From the NCBI RefSeq assembly GCF_001477495.1, contig NZ_LDTF01000031.1, positions 1-40,753 of the forward strand: DNA of 40,753 nucleotides, read 5' to 3'. Numbering within the stretch: the first letter of the stretch is position 1; every line of letters starts with the position of its first letter. Shown here in pieces: positions 17,373 through 25,538 of the stretch. The stretch is from Sphingomonas yabuuchiae (lineage in GTDB: Bacteria > Pseudomonadota > Alphaproteobacteria > Sphingomonadales > Sphingomonadaceae). The notes below the pieces were generated by a model, which was not told the DNA's origin, did no database searches, and saw only the letters and a list, made by a program, of their open reading frames with translations. Made by a program: the position numbers and the translations under genes.

Positions 17373-17735
17373 ATGCGGGTCGGAGAGCCGCTAGAAACCA
17401 CCCCGACGAAGAGCCCACCAGCCCCCCTGCTAGGGAGCTGGTTCTTAAGTACCAAAACACACTGCACGGTCCGGATCCCGCGGGATTTGCGCGACCAGGT
17501 CGATGCGGTAGCCGCACGCCAAAATCGCAGCACGTCGGACGTGATCCGACTTGCGATCGAGCAATTTGTCGCCGGTGCGAAGCGGGCCGACGACAGCCAG
17601 CTCCGGCACATGCGTGTAACCGAATATAGACAGATCGCACTCGATGCGATTATCCGCGAAAATCACCCCGAATTGCGCGACCATTTGATCGCCCAGACCG
17701 ACCTTCGGATGGAGCAGTATCATGGCACGCGATGA
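17373..17735 (+). CDS. Ribbon-helix-helix DNA-binding protein
   Basis: A 120-residue protein whose core (CTVRIPRDLRDQVDAVAAR, then STSDVIRLAIEQFVAG) is a clear ribbon-helix-helix fold: a beta strand that enters the DNA groove followed by two helices. The carboxy part (RQIALDAIIRENHPELRDHL) is helical. In conjugative systems such proteins bind the origin of transfer or repress their own operon. The GTGTTACG dyads directly upstream are likely targets (inference). The first 25-30 residues look poorly conserved, and the start at 17373 has no good ribosome binding site, so the true start may differ. Its stop overlaps the next gene by 14 bases. Confidence 0.7.
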   Translation: MRVGEPLETTPTKSPPAPLLGSWFLSTKTHCTVRIPRDLRDQVDAVAARQNRSTSDVIRLAIEQFVAGAKRADDSQLRHMRVTEYRQIALDAIIRENHPELRDHLIAQTDLRMEQYHGTR

Positions 17736-18255
17736 CCCCAAGGGCATGCGGCGTGACATCCGGAACGATGGCCGTCCCATCCCCCAGGAACACCACTCGG
17801 CGCGAGGCGAGCTTCCCCGCAATTCCGGCAACTTCACGCGTGGTTCGCAGCTCCTGAACACCCAGGTGCTGATGTGGCTGCAGGGGGCCAAATTGCCGAT
17901 CCTGATGTGGCTCGGCGTGTTCGTTCTGGCCTACGTCATCATCCTCTCCATCACGCTCGACGAGAACAACGTCCAGCTGATCTGCATGCGGGTGCTGGCG
18001 GGCCTCTGGAATTGGGTCGCCCTCGACAACCTGAAGCAGGTCGATCTGCGGATGCCAGCGGACGTCCGGAAGCGCCTTGGCCTGAGTGGCGGTGGTGCAG
18101 TCTATCTCGACGAGACGGAGGACGGCGTGGTGTTGCGGACGGCAGGCCAGGCGGTGGCACGTGCCCAGGCTCTGGCCAAGCAGTACACCGACGGTAACCC
18201 TGACGCATCCGTGGACGCATTTCTTGCCCGACGTCGGGAGGAGAGCGGCGAATGA
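17722..18255 (+). CDS. In-frame chimera: coupling-protein amino end fused to VapB-like antitoxin
   Basis: The 177-residue product has two unrelated halves. Residues 1 to about 98 look like the amino end of a TraD-type conjugative coupling protein: a polar start (DDPKGMRRDI), NFTRGSQLLNTQVLMW, and two membrane segments (ILMWLGVFVLAYVIILS; LICMRVLAGLWNW). The rest (QVDLRMPADVRKRLGL, GGGAVYLDETEDGVVLRT, ARAQALAKQYTDG, DAFLARRREESGE) is a SpoVT-AbrB-type VapB antitoxin lacking its first strand. The junction lies near 18010-18045. The coupling ATPase domain is absent, so no working VirD4/TraD is made. The antitoxin part overlaps vapC by four bases, the normal vapBC arrangement. Confidence 0.65.
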   Translation: MARDDPKGMRRDIRNDGRPIPQEHHSARGELPRNSGNFTRGSQLLNTQVLMWLQGAKLPILMWLGVFVLAYVIILSITLDENNVQLICMRVLAGLWNWVALDNLKQVDLRMPADVRKRLGLSGGGAVYLDETEDGVVLRTAGQAVARAQALAKQYTDGNPDASVDAFLARRREESGE

Positions 18256-18599
18256 GCGTGGTGCTGGACGCGTCTGCGATCATTGCGATGCTCAAGGGTG
18301 AGCGTGGAGCGGCAAAGGTCGCAGCGGAGATCGGTGGGGCGCGGGTGAGCAGCGTCAACTATGCCGAGGTCGTCAGCCACTTCGTCCATGCTGGCATGCC
18401 CGAGCGCGAAGTCGATGCGATGCTCGATCCATTGCCGCTGACGGTGGTTCCGGTTGGCAGCATCCGACTATGCATCAGAACTTCCAAATACCGCTTGCAA
18501 CCGAAGGGGCGTCCACAGATGGAAAGCTGCCTGCCTGCCTTCGGTGACGCCCCCCTGTTCTTTAATCCAAGCTGGGTGAGAGTTTTCCGGCCCTTTTGA
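18252..18599 (+). pseudogene. vapC: VapC-type PIN-domain toxin, truncated
   Basis: The first 67 or so residues (VVLDASAIIAMLKGERG, then VSSVNYAEVVSHFVHAG) are a PIN-domain ribonuclease start, with the first catalytic Asp in LDASA and the Glu in YAEV. Homology stops near PLTVVPV (about 18453). The remaining 48 residues are unrelated and include Arg- and Cys-rich filler up to a stop inside the IS3 element. The later Asp residues of the PIN active site, expected near residues 95-120, are missing, so nuclease activity is unlikely. The start overlaps the antitoxin stop (ATGA). About 90 bases of unknown origin lie between the break and the insertion sequence. Confidence 0.75.
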
Positions 18600-18623
18600 A
18601 GCCTGCGGGCAAGGAGCTGGGAC

Positions 18624-18890
18624 ATGAAGAAGTCGAGGTACACGGAAGAGCAGATTGCGTTTGCGCTGAAGCAGGCGGAGACGGGCACGCCGGTGGCCGA
18701 GGTGATCCGCCGGATGGGCGTTTCGGAGCAGACATTTTACCGCTGGAAGAAGGTGTATGGCGGGCTGGGCGTCGGCGAACTGCGGCGGGTCAAGCAACTC
18801 AAGGACGAGAACCGCAAGCTAAAGCAGCTCGTCGCGGACCTGAGCCTGGACAAGCATATCCTGCAGGATGTCTTGGCAAAAAAGCTCTGA
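18624..18890 (+). CDS. IS3-family transposase OrfA
   Basis: An 88-residue helix-turn-helix subunit: MKKSRYTEEQIAFALKQAE, then VAEVIRRMGVSEQTFYRWKK, followed by a leucine-zipper-like helix (LKDENRKLKQLVADL) and LDKHILQDVL. GGAGCTGGGAC before the ATG supplies a ribosome binding site. OrfA binds the element ends and acts with OrfB or as the OrfAB fusion made by slippage at 18878-18884. This part is intact. Confidence 0.9.
   Translation: MKKSRYTEEQIAFALKQAETGTPVAEVIRRMGVSEQTFYRWKKVYGGLGVGELRRVKQLKDENRKLKQLVADLSLDKHILQDVLAKKL
18878..18884 (+). promoter_or_regulatory. Programmed -1 frameshift site A6G
   Basis: AAAAAAG lies just before the orfA stop at 18888. The zero frame reads GCA AAA AAG CTC TGA, and the -1 frame reads GGC AAA AAA GCT CTG ACG and enters orfB. 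This is the usual way IS3 elements make the OrfAB transposase. Confidence 0.7.
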
Positions 18891-19752
18891 CGCCTGGGCG
18901 ACGGCGCGAGATCGTCGCGCACGTCCAGGCGTCCCACGGCGTCAGCGAGCGGCGCAGTTGCCTCGCGCTCGGGGTCGACCGCTCATCGGTGCGATACGTG
19001 TCGCACAAGCCGGACCAAGCGCCGCTGCGACTGCGCATTCATGATCTGGCGGCAGCACGGGTGCGCTATGGCTATTTTCGGATCTACATCCTGCTGCGCA
19101 GGGAGGGCTGGCTGGTGAATCACAAGCAGGTTTACCGGCTATATCGGGAGGATGGATTGAGCCTTCGGCTCAAGCGTCCCCGTCGAGGGCGTCAGCGCGG
19201 CGAACCGCGAACGCCAGCCTGCGGCCTCGGCGCCCAACGAAATGTGGTCGATGGACTTTGTCTCGGATGCCTTGTTCGATGGCCGGCGGCTGCGGGCGTT
19301 GACGGTAGTCGACGCGTTCACCCGCGAGGCGCTGGCGATCGAAGTCGATCAGGGTATCAAGGGCGAGCAGGTTGTCGCGGCGGTGACGCGCATCGCGTCA
19401 GTGCGTGGTGCACCGAAGACCATTCGGGTCGACAACGGTCCGGAGTTCATTTCGAAGGCGCTCGACCGGTGGGCGTATGAGAACGGCGTCACGCTTGATT
19501 TCTCGCGGCCGGGCAAGCCAACCGACAACGCTTTCGTCGAGCTTCAACGGCCGGCTTCGCGACGAGTGCCTGAACAGCCACTGGTTCCTGTCGCTGGCGG
19601 ACGCTCGTGCCAAGATCGAGGCCTGGCGCCGGGACTATAACGAGAGCCGTCCTCACACGGCGCTTGGCTGGCACACGCCAGCCCAATATGCTGCATCCGT
19701 CGGGGTGAACCCCGACGGATGCAAACCGGAAACTCGCAGCATGCCCGGATGA
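18881..19752 (+). pseudogene. IS3-family transposase OrfB, two frameshifts
   Basis: The catalytic subunit reads through three frames. Frame one covers GRRREIVAHVQASHGVSERR to GLSLRLKRPRR. A shift near 19184-19190 leads to frame two, ANRERQPAASAPNEMWSMDF, with the first catalytic Asp, and TIRVDNGPEF with the second. After DNAFVE, two bases appear to be lost near 19540, and the third frame gives SFNGRLRDECLNSHWF with the catalytic Glu, then RPHTALGWHTPAQYA. All three DDE residues are present in the DNA, but no single frame joins them, so the copy should be inactive unless helped in trans. Confidence 0.85.
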
Positions 19753-19813
19753 CAAACCGGGGGACCGTCAAACACCGGTCGGTCTCTGGTTGCCGCTGGA
19801 TGAAAGACCGGGG

Positions 19814-20068
19814 TCACGTCATCTTGCCTGTATTCGCCAGCGGCCGATGCTCCACTGGGATGTAGCCGTCAGCCGGGGACCCGCAGAACAATACGCAACC
19901 GATAGCCAACACAGGCGTAACAGCAGCATCCGATAGAGCGACAGCAGCCCCTCTCACCGCCACACCGATAGCTCTTACCGTACGAGTCTCGGTTGCCACG
20001 ATCTCTGGACCAGCCGCCGCCTTGAATTTAGGCGGACAGCCGCTTGATTGCGGTCCCACACATGCCAT
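19814..20068 (-). CDS. Possible orphan RHS tip or small hypothetical protein
   Basis: The 84 residues begin MACVGPQSSGCPPKFKAAAG and have a hydrophobic middle (VTPVLAIGCVLFCGS). No family was recognised. It lies last in the minus-strand RHS operon, 76 bases after the probable immunity gene. The start resembles what follows the DPSG motif in RHS proteins (a short Cys-containing linker), so it may be a displaced C-terminal cassette lacking its core. The stop TGA falls close to the IS3 boundary, so the 3' end may be cut. GAGGGGG directly before the ATG is too close for an ideal ribosome binding site. Confidence 0.4.
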   Translation of the reverse strand: MACVGPQSSGCPPKFKAAAGPEIVATETRTVRAIGVAVRGAAVALSDAAVTPVLAIGCVLFCGSPADGYIPVEHRPLANTGKMT

Positions 20069-20144
20069 CCCCCTCAGATCGGCATGATTACCAGATCATT
20101 TGCGGCATAGGCCATATAGTTTGTTCAGTTTCATGCCTGTGAAC

Positions 20145-20621
20145 TTAGACATCAGCCGCTCTATTACGCCGAACAGCAGAGAGAAGAGCTTCTCCATAAA
20201 GCCGCCCGGCATCACCAAAGCCGATTGCACCTAGCGCAACGCGTCGGGCAAATGATCTTTCAATCCGGCTTTCCACATACCGAGGCATGAGTTCTTTCTC
20301 CGATATTAGTGCGCATACACCATCTCTAGGGGAACAATAAGCGACTACTGCTCTCTCAGCGCAAAACACAAACAGGTTCAAGCCGGCGTAGTTGTCTATG
20401 ATGAAGTTAAAAACCTCTCCTAGACCGACATCGCTTAAAGTCTCAACCTCTCCCGCTTCCGGGGCGAGGATCACAACCGAGACATGGGAAGCATCCCTCC
20501 AAAGCAGCGAAATAATTCTGAATGCTCGATATATGTCTGGCATCAGAATGACGAACGCTGTGTCTCCAGTGATCGAGGAAAGATCAAAGGGGTCTACCCT
20601 GTAGTCAATTTTTAATGACAC
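20145..20621 (-). CDS. Probable immunity protein for the RHS toxin tip
   Basis: A 158-residue, mostly cytoplasmic protein starting at a GTG (MSLKIDYRVDPFDLSS) that overlaps the end of the RHS gene by 17 bases. No signal peptide is present. It shows alternating strands and helices (TAFVILMPDIYRAFRIISLL; VSVVILAPEAGEVETL; GEVFNFIIDNYAGLNLFVFC), with no family recognised. A small soluble gene translationally coupled to the variable tip of an RHS protein is the standard place of the cognate immunity gene in polymorphic toxin systems. The function rests on position only. Confidence 0.6.
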   Translation of the reverse strand: MSLKIDYRVDPFDLSSITGDTAFVILMPDIYRAFRIISLLWRDASHVSVVILAPEAGEVETLSDVGLGEVFNFIIDNYAGLNLFVFCAERAVVAYCSPRDGVCALISEKELMPRYVESRIERSFARRVALGAIGFGDAGRLYGEALLSAVRRNRAADV

Positions 20622-23133
20622 GCATGAAGTCCTCGCGAGTGCCTACAATCGTGTTACCACGTGATCCTTGTATCTTGATCGTAGGTCCGTCTGTCGTAGC
20701 AGAGTTATCGTAGCCGATTGCCTTGGTTCCATCTGGAAAGACGACCATCGGCTTACCATCCTTAGTGGTAGTGGCTTTCACGCCAGCTTCAGCAGCAGCA
20801 TCACCAATGACACCTTCAACGCTTCTTCCTTTACCACGGTTATCGATCCCAAGTTTCCCATCGGGTTTTTGGCCTCCGGTGATCACCGTCTTGCCGTCAC
20901 GGCTGCGCTCTGCATTAGAACGTGGGTCATCGGCAGGCTCTGGGGTTGAGGCCTCCTCGGTGCGGGTAATCAGGCCCTGAAGACCGACAACCGATAGCAA
21001 CCTAAAAGCGGCTGCGCTGACCTGATTGTTACAGTAGGTAGTCGTAGTTCTAGTAGGCGCCTTACCTCCCGTGGAAAATACGGCTGAGACGCAGCTTTCC
21101 CCACTCGGATCGCGTCCATTGACCGGATCGTTTGCGACGTAGGCATAGAGGTTGATCTGGTCGTCATACCCGATTGGGTCGGTCTGGAGGAAGCGGCCGA
21201 GCGTCGGCGAATAGACCCGCGCCTTGTAGTGATACATGCCCAGTTCCGGCAGGAATGCCTGGCCGGTATACTGGAAACGCCCCAGATTGTCGGACTTCGG
21301 TATGCCATATTCGTCATAGGCATTGATCCGGACCGGATTGCCACTCGCATCCACCACCGCGACAACCGAACCTTGGTGATCCGCCATCAGCGAGCGCCGG
21401 TCGCCAAGACCTGCGCCTTCATACCACACGAATGGGTCATCTTCACCCACGCCGTGCACATAGCGCCGCAGCATGGTGCCATTGGCGTCATACTCTGCGG
21501 TCAACTGGTCGCCGTCATACAGGAACCGCGTCGTTCCTGACGGCCCCGACACCTGCCACAAACGCCCCAGCGGGTCGTAGCGCAGGCTAACCCCCGTTGA
21601 GCTCGACACCAGCCGGTTCTCGCCATCATAGGCATAGGTGGTCGACCCGTCTGACACCAGATTGCCGTTCGTATCATAGGTGAAGCTGGCAGGCCCAGCG
21701 GTTGTATACTGGTTCTGCCCGTTAACCCCGTACCCGCGGCTTACATTGTAACGTCCGGTAAAGGCATAGGCATCGTTGTTGCGGCTATCACTCGCGATCT
21801 GACTCGCCGCGTTATATTCGAGCCTCGTTGTCACGCCGTTGCTAGCCAGGGACTGAACCTGCAAATTCAGGCGCCCCATGCCGTCATACTCATATGACGT
21901 CTTCGCAGCGACCTTGTTGAGCGTGTCCAGCAGCCCTTTCGCATTCCAATCAACACTCGTGATCCACGCTCCGTCCGGCTGTCGGACGGCTGCCAGACGG
22001 TCGAGCCCATCATAGCTCATGTCGAACGCCACATTGTCAGGATGGGTGATCTTGGTGCGGTTGCCGTCGGCGTCATACTGGTAGGACAAGGTCCGGCTCT
22101 GCCCATCCATGACCGTCGTGCTTGAGACTACAGCCCCGAAGCCGTCATAGGCCGTCGTCACCCCCTCGCCGGTAATATTGTCAAATCGCGCGTAGGTCTG
22201 CAGGCCACGGAGGTCGTAGCCGTAGTACACGTCTCGCGTCGTGTCCAACGGCGCGCACGCCCCCATCTGGATCGGCGCACAACCGTCCGCCACCACCTTC
22301 GACGTTACCCGGTTCAGCGCGTCATAGCCAAAGGTGAGCGTCCGCCCGTCGCGCCGCCTCAGGCTCGTTCGGTTGCCGTTCGCATCATAGCCATAGGCCT
22401 CATAGTCGTTGCTATCGACCTGACCGGTGCTCGTCTTGGACGGGAACACCCAGCTCGTCTGACGGTCGAACCCGTCATAGTCCATCTGCGACAAATTGCC
22501 GTTGGCATCCTTCACGCTAGTCCGCTTGCCATTCGGGCTGTAGGTATAAGTAGCATAAGTCTGCTGCAGGTCGGTACCATAAGCTCGAATCACCCGCAGC
22601 AGCTGGCCAGCCGCGTCATATTCGTTGCGCGTGATCCGATCAGGTCCGGCGTCTCCCGGCGTACCCAATGTACACGCCGAAGCTGGCAGCGAATTGAATG
22701 CGGCCGGGTTCATCCGCACTGCCGTGCATTCCACTAGGCCGCGGTTGTTGTAACTATATTGCGTGAGGGTCTGCACGCCACCGCCGCTCGCCCACTCCAC
22801 CGTCTTGCGATCCATCGTATCGTAGAGGATATCGACCTGGGAAAATATGGTGAAGCCTGACCAGTTCGCTGGCGCGACATTGTCCGACTGCCAATCCTGC
22901 AATTGCCCCCTGTCGACGCGGATCAGCCGACCATTCGTGTCGTAGCTGTTGCGCACTGCCAAATAGCGAAGCGAACCGTTCCCGTCGGGGTCCGGCGCGA
23001 TCGTGCCTGTAACACGGCGCGCCGCGTCGTAGCGCGTGGCAGAGGTGAAGTCGGACGGGCTTGCCTGGCCCCAGCCCGCGCTCCCCACCATCAGCGCACC
23101 ACACAGCAGCGCTGCCTTCGTCAAGCCCCGCAT
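20605..23133 (-). CDS. Exported RHS-repeat protein with variable C-terminal tip
   Basis: The 842-residue product starts at the ATG at 23133, after the strong ribosome binding site GGGGGAGGTG. An in-frame ATG at 23253 has no such site and lacks a signal peptide. MRGLTKAALLCGALMVGSAG is a Sec signal. Many YD/RHS repeats follow (YDTNGRLIRV, YDAAGQLLRV, YDGFDRQTSW, YDALNRVTSK, YDGENRLVSS). The core ends in ARVYSPTLGRFLQTDPIGY and LYAYVANDPVNGRDPSG near base 21105. Beyond this lies a 165-residue tip with no recognised domain (GKGRSVEGVIGDAAAEAG, VVFPDGTKAIGYDNS, PTIKIQGSRGNTIVG). RHS cores form a shell around such tips, which are usually toxins. Sec export without VgrG, PAAR or T6SS genes sets it apart from T6SS-linked RHS effectors. 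Confidence 0.85.
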   Translation of the reverse strand: MRGLTKAALLCGALMVGSAGWGQASPSDFTSATRYDAARRVTGTIAPDPDGNGSLRYLAVRNSYDTNGRLIRVDRGQLQDWQSDNVAPANWSGFTIFSQVDILYDTMDRKTVEWASGGGVQTLTQYSYNNRGLVECTAVRMNPAAFNSLPASACTLGTPGDAGPDRITRNEYDAAGQLLRVIRAYGTDLQQTYATYTYSPNGKRTSVKDANGNLSQMDYDGFDRQTSWVFPSKTSTGQVDSNDYEAYGYDANGNRTSLRRRDGRTLTFGYDALNRVTSKVVADGCAPIQMGACAPLDTTRDVYYGYDLRGLQTYARFDNITGEGVTTAYDGFGAVVSSTTVMDGQSRTLSYQYDADGNRTKITHPDNVAFDMSYDGLDRLAAVRQPDGAWITSVDWNAKGLLDTLNKVAAKTSYEYDGMGRLNLQVQSLASNGVTTRLEYNAASQIASDSRNNDAYAFTGRYNVSRGYGVNGQNQYTTAGPASFTYDTNGNLVSDGSTTYAYDGENRLVSSSTGVSLRYDPLGRLWQVSGPSGTTRFLYDGDQLTAEYDANGTMLRRYVHGVGEDDPFVWYEGAGLGDRRSLMADHQGSVVAVVDASGNPVRINAYDEYGIPKSDNLGRFQYTGQAFLPELGMYHYKARVYSPTLGRFLQTDPIGYDDQINLYAYVANDPVNGRDPSGESCVSAVFSTGGKAPTRTTTTYCNNQVSAAAFRLLSVVGLQGLITRTEEASTPEPADDPRSNAERSRDGKTVITGGQKPDGKLGIDNRGKGRSVEGVIGDAAAEAGVKATTTKDGKPMVVFPDGTKAIGYDNSATTDGPTIKIQGSRGNTIVGTREDFMRVIKN

Positions 23134-23177
23134 CGCAACACCTCCCCCAATAGGCTTCACGCTTCCCCGCACCTCGC

Positions 23178-24995
23178 TCACAGGCAACCCCCAAGCCCGG
23201 CACGCGGCTTCGTCTCCGAGACCCGGTTGCCAGCATAGTCGTAGCCAAAGCACGTCCGACGAGTCTGGCCGTCCGCCGTGACCGCGATACCGCGAACCAG
23301 CAAATTGCCCCCAACGCCGTCAGGTCCGTACTCATACTTTGTTGTGAACTGGGGCGATTTACTATCGCACTTTGCAGGTCTGCTATCCCTTTCGGCCTGG
23401 CAGACGGTTTCCGAGTCCTTCATCCAGATTGGGCTGGCAGCCGGCACAACACCACCCGCACCGCTCTGCACATAGGCATATTTCTGTACATATGTGTATT
23501 TCGTCAGACGGCGTAGCTCACCCGGCGCAGGCGCCGGCTGTAATTCAGAATCGATACTTCCAAAGCTGGTATATGTGTAGTCGGTTTGTGCTGAATTTGC
23601 GTCTTTTTCCCAAATAGGCTTTGCACACGTTTGGGGAGACGTGGAGCAATTCGAGCTAAAATCATAGCCATAGCTTTTTGTTAATGTGCTGCCATCCGTT
23701 CCCGTTAAAACACGTTTGGAAACGGCGCGCCATGGACCCGAATACTCAATTGCAATTTTATTTCCTCTTGGTAACGTTACGGACTTCAGCGTCGATCCAA
23801 AATTCGTCGGATATTCTGCGGGAGAATCGTAACTTTTACCGCCCTCAAATAAATATTTGGTTTCGTTTGAATTTGCATCGACAATGCTGACCGGGGATGT
23901 TTCCATAAAGTTGTATCGCGAAACGTTACCTGCTGGGTCAGTCATGTCGGTTGTCGACGTAGCTGTCGCATCCGCATATATGTCAGGGTCCCTGACACCG
24001 TCATATCTTCCGTAATATTGATATTTCCATATAGCGCCATCAGCCATTTTTTGCTGGGAAACCATCCAGCTCCCATGTGAGTCCTCATATGTGTTTGCGA
24101 TCTGACACGCCTGCTTTGCGGTGGAAACACATGTAATTCTGTCAACGGACCAAGTATATGATTTCGATTCACCTGCCGCATTCACCACTCCTGACAGATG
24201 ACCATTGTCATATGAATATGAAGATTTTAGCTTTGCGGTGCTGCACCCAATATTCACACTTACAAACGTAACTCCTGTATTATATCCACAAGCCACACTT
24301 ATAAGATTTGAGGCGTTATACTCAAAAGCAAGTGCATAACCCGATGAGTCAGTTACAAGTTTTAATCGGGATGAAGAGTCATAGAAAAACGTCTGTCTAC
24401 GACCATCTGCAAATGTGATATTTTCAATCCTGAACGAATTGCCAGGCCCGCCCAAAGGGGCGATGGTGCCAAATTCGTACCTAGTGCCACTTTGATCTAA
24501 ATAATTATATACGCCATTACCAATACGAGACAGGGACCCTTTTAAGCTGTCGTCATCATTGCCAAAAGCAAGATTTTGGGAATAAGATGTGGATGCTACG
24601 TCGCTATATTGCCCAGAAGCAGAATTACCCATGTGGACTATAGGGCGCCTATTTACCACGCAGGAATTGCTGCCGCCATTTGAAGGGCAGCGCCGCTTCG
24701 AATTAGCGGCGGTATATATAGAAAAATTGTGCGTGGTCCGGGGGCCAAAAGGCGGGCTATTCGGATCGCGCCTGCCGCCAATATGAAAGCGTTCAAAACT
24801 TAGGGGGCCGATAGATAAGTCAACATCTGACATCATAAAGCTTCCGTCAGATAAACTGACGCCCCCGGGTGAGTTTGTGGTAACCTTGGGGGGCGTGAAA
24901 TCCTGAGAGATGGCATCAGTTGGCGCCAACATCACGGCTAACGGAATCAAATAGGATATCGATTTCACTTTTTCTCTCTGAATAGACACATGCAT
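23178..24995 (-). CDS. Exported RHS-repeat protein, 605 residues
   Basis: The signal peptide (ISYLIPLAVMLAPTDAISQ) ends near residue 30. The amino domain (NSPGGVSLSDGSFMMSDVDL, then GPLSFERFHIGG) resembles the first domain of large RHS proteins. It is followed by RHS/YD-type repeats (DGRRQTFFYDSSSRLKLVTD, YSYDNGHLSGVVNAAGE, YGPDGVGGNLLVRG, CFGYDYAGNRVSETKPR). It ends before any RHS core, 45 bases upstream of the next gene. Together with the 842-residue product it looks like one large RHS protein split into two exported chains. Base composition is markedly lower in GC than in the neighbouring gene's 5' half, suggesting mixed ancestry. Confidence 0.82.
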   Translation of the reverse strand: MHVSIQREKVKSISYLIPLAVMLAPTDAISQDFTPPKVTTNSPGGVSLSDGSFMMSDVDLSIGPLSFERFHIGGRRDPNSPPFGPRTTHNFSIYTAANSKRRCPSNGGSNSCVVNRRPIVHMGNSASGQYSDVASTSYSQNLAFGNDDDSLKGSLSRIGNGVYNYLDQSGTRYEFGTIAPLGGPGNSFRIENITFADGRRQTFFYDSSSRLKLVTDSSGYALAFEYNASNLISVACGYNTGVTFVSVNIGCSTAKLKSSYSYDNGHLSGVVNAAGESKSYTWSVDRITCVSTAKQACQIANTYEDSHGSWMVSQQKMADGAIWKYQYYGRYDGVRDPDIYADATATSTTDMTDPAGNVSRYNFMETSPVSIVDANSNETKYLFEGGKSYDSPAEYPTNFGSTLKSVTLPRGNKIAIEYSGPWRAVSKRVLTGTDGSTLTKSYGYDFSSNCSTSPQTCAKPIWEKDANSAQTDYTYTSFGSIDSELQPAPAPGELRRLTKYTYVQKYAYVQSGAGGVVPAASPIWMKDSETVCQAERDSRPAKCDSKSPQFTTKYEYGPDGVGGNLLVRGIAVTADGQTRRTCFGYDYAGNRVSETKPRAGLGGCL

Positions 24996-25045
24996 TCATC
25001 ATGCAATTATAAAAAGAGTCAGCTTGATATAACGATCAAGGACGG

Positions 25046-25342
25046 TCAATTTATCGGAATTATGGTAAATCCATTCAAAGGTATTACTACAAATCTTTTG
25101 ACGCTAGGCAATCCGGCAGAAGCGCCCGGGTCGCCGGAGCTATTCGTCGCACCGGCGACCGTGTAATTGGTTCGATTGCCCGCCGCGTCATATTTTATAT
25201 CTGTCGTAACATTTTGCGAGCCGGTAGTTTTTGAACTGACCAATCGACCTAGTGCGTCGTATGTATACTTCGTTGTATCTTGAGCTTTTGCTACGCCAGA
25301 AGCACCAAGGCCCGCGCAGAGCATCAAAATCCTTACTTTCAA
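25046..25342 (-). CDS. Small exported RHS-repeat protein
   Basis: The 98-residue product is read from a TTG at 25342, chosen because AAGGAG stands 6 bases upstream and the signal peptide (VRILMLCAGLGASGVAKAQ) starts there. The mature part holds two YD repeats (YTYDALGRLVSSKTTG, IKYDAAGNRTNYTVAG) and a short hydrophobic end (VIPLNGFTIIPIN). It leads the minus-strand RHS operon, 50 bases before the 605-residue gene. It may complement or regulate the larger RHS chains; no function is known. Confidence 0.7.
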   Translation of the reverse strand: MKVRILMLCAGLGASGVAKAQDTTKYTYDALGRLVSSKTTGSQNVTTDIKYDAAGNRTNYTVAGATNSSGDPGASAGLPSVKRFVVIPLNGFTIIPIN

Positions 25343-25397
25343 GGCAAACTCCTTGGGTTCTAGGTGGCTGTCCATCCCGGTGGACCTGAATCGCGTC

Positions 25398-25427
25398 AAT
25401 ATGGCATTGATCGGTAAATTTTGACAA
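25398..25427 (-). promoter_or_regulatory. Candidate promoter of the RHS operon
   Basis: On the minus strand TTGTCA (25422-25427) and CATATT (25398-25403) are 18 bases apart, a fair match to sigma-70 boxes. Transcription would start about 45 bases before the TTG start at 25342. The other face of this region serves the plus-strand small-protein genes. Confidence 0.35.
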
Positions 25428-25538
25428 GACAGTCATTGTAATGTCATCGGAATTATAGAAATGACAGCGTGCAGGCGCTTTCGCTATGAGGCGTGCACGA
25501 TAGGGTTTTGGTTGGGGGTGGACAATTTGCTAAGGCGC

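Larger units (their letters stand above)
18545..19770 (+). mobile_element. IS3-family insertion sequence, decayed
   Basis: The element is about 1.23 kb. The left end TGACGCCCCCCTGTT at 18545 and the reverse complement of the right end, TGACGGTCCCCCGGTT, align through about 46 bases up to GAGTTTTCCGG and GAGTTTCCGG, giving imperfect terminal inverted repeats. It carries orfA, an A6G slippery site and orfB in the -1 frame, as in IS3 elements. The OrfA type suggests the IS407 subgroup (inference). The flanking bases (TCGG and AACA) do not match, so no target duplication remains, which suggests a deletion or recombination after insertion. Confidence 0.8.

Noticed and set aside
18596..19480. Long plus-strand frame through orfA and the first part of orfB
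   Set aside because: Its first 90 residues are an out-of-frame reading of orfA; only the part after the slippage site is transposase.
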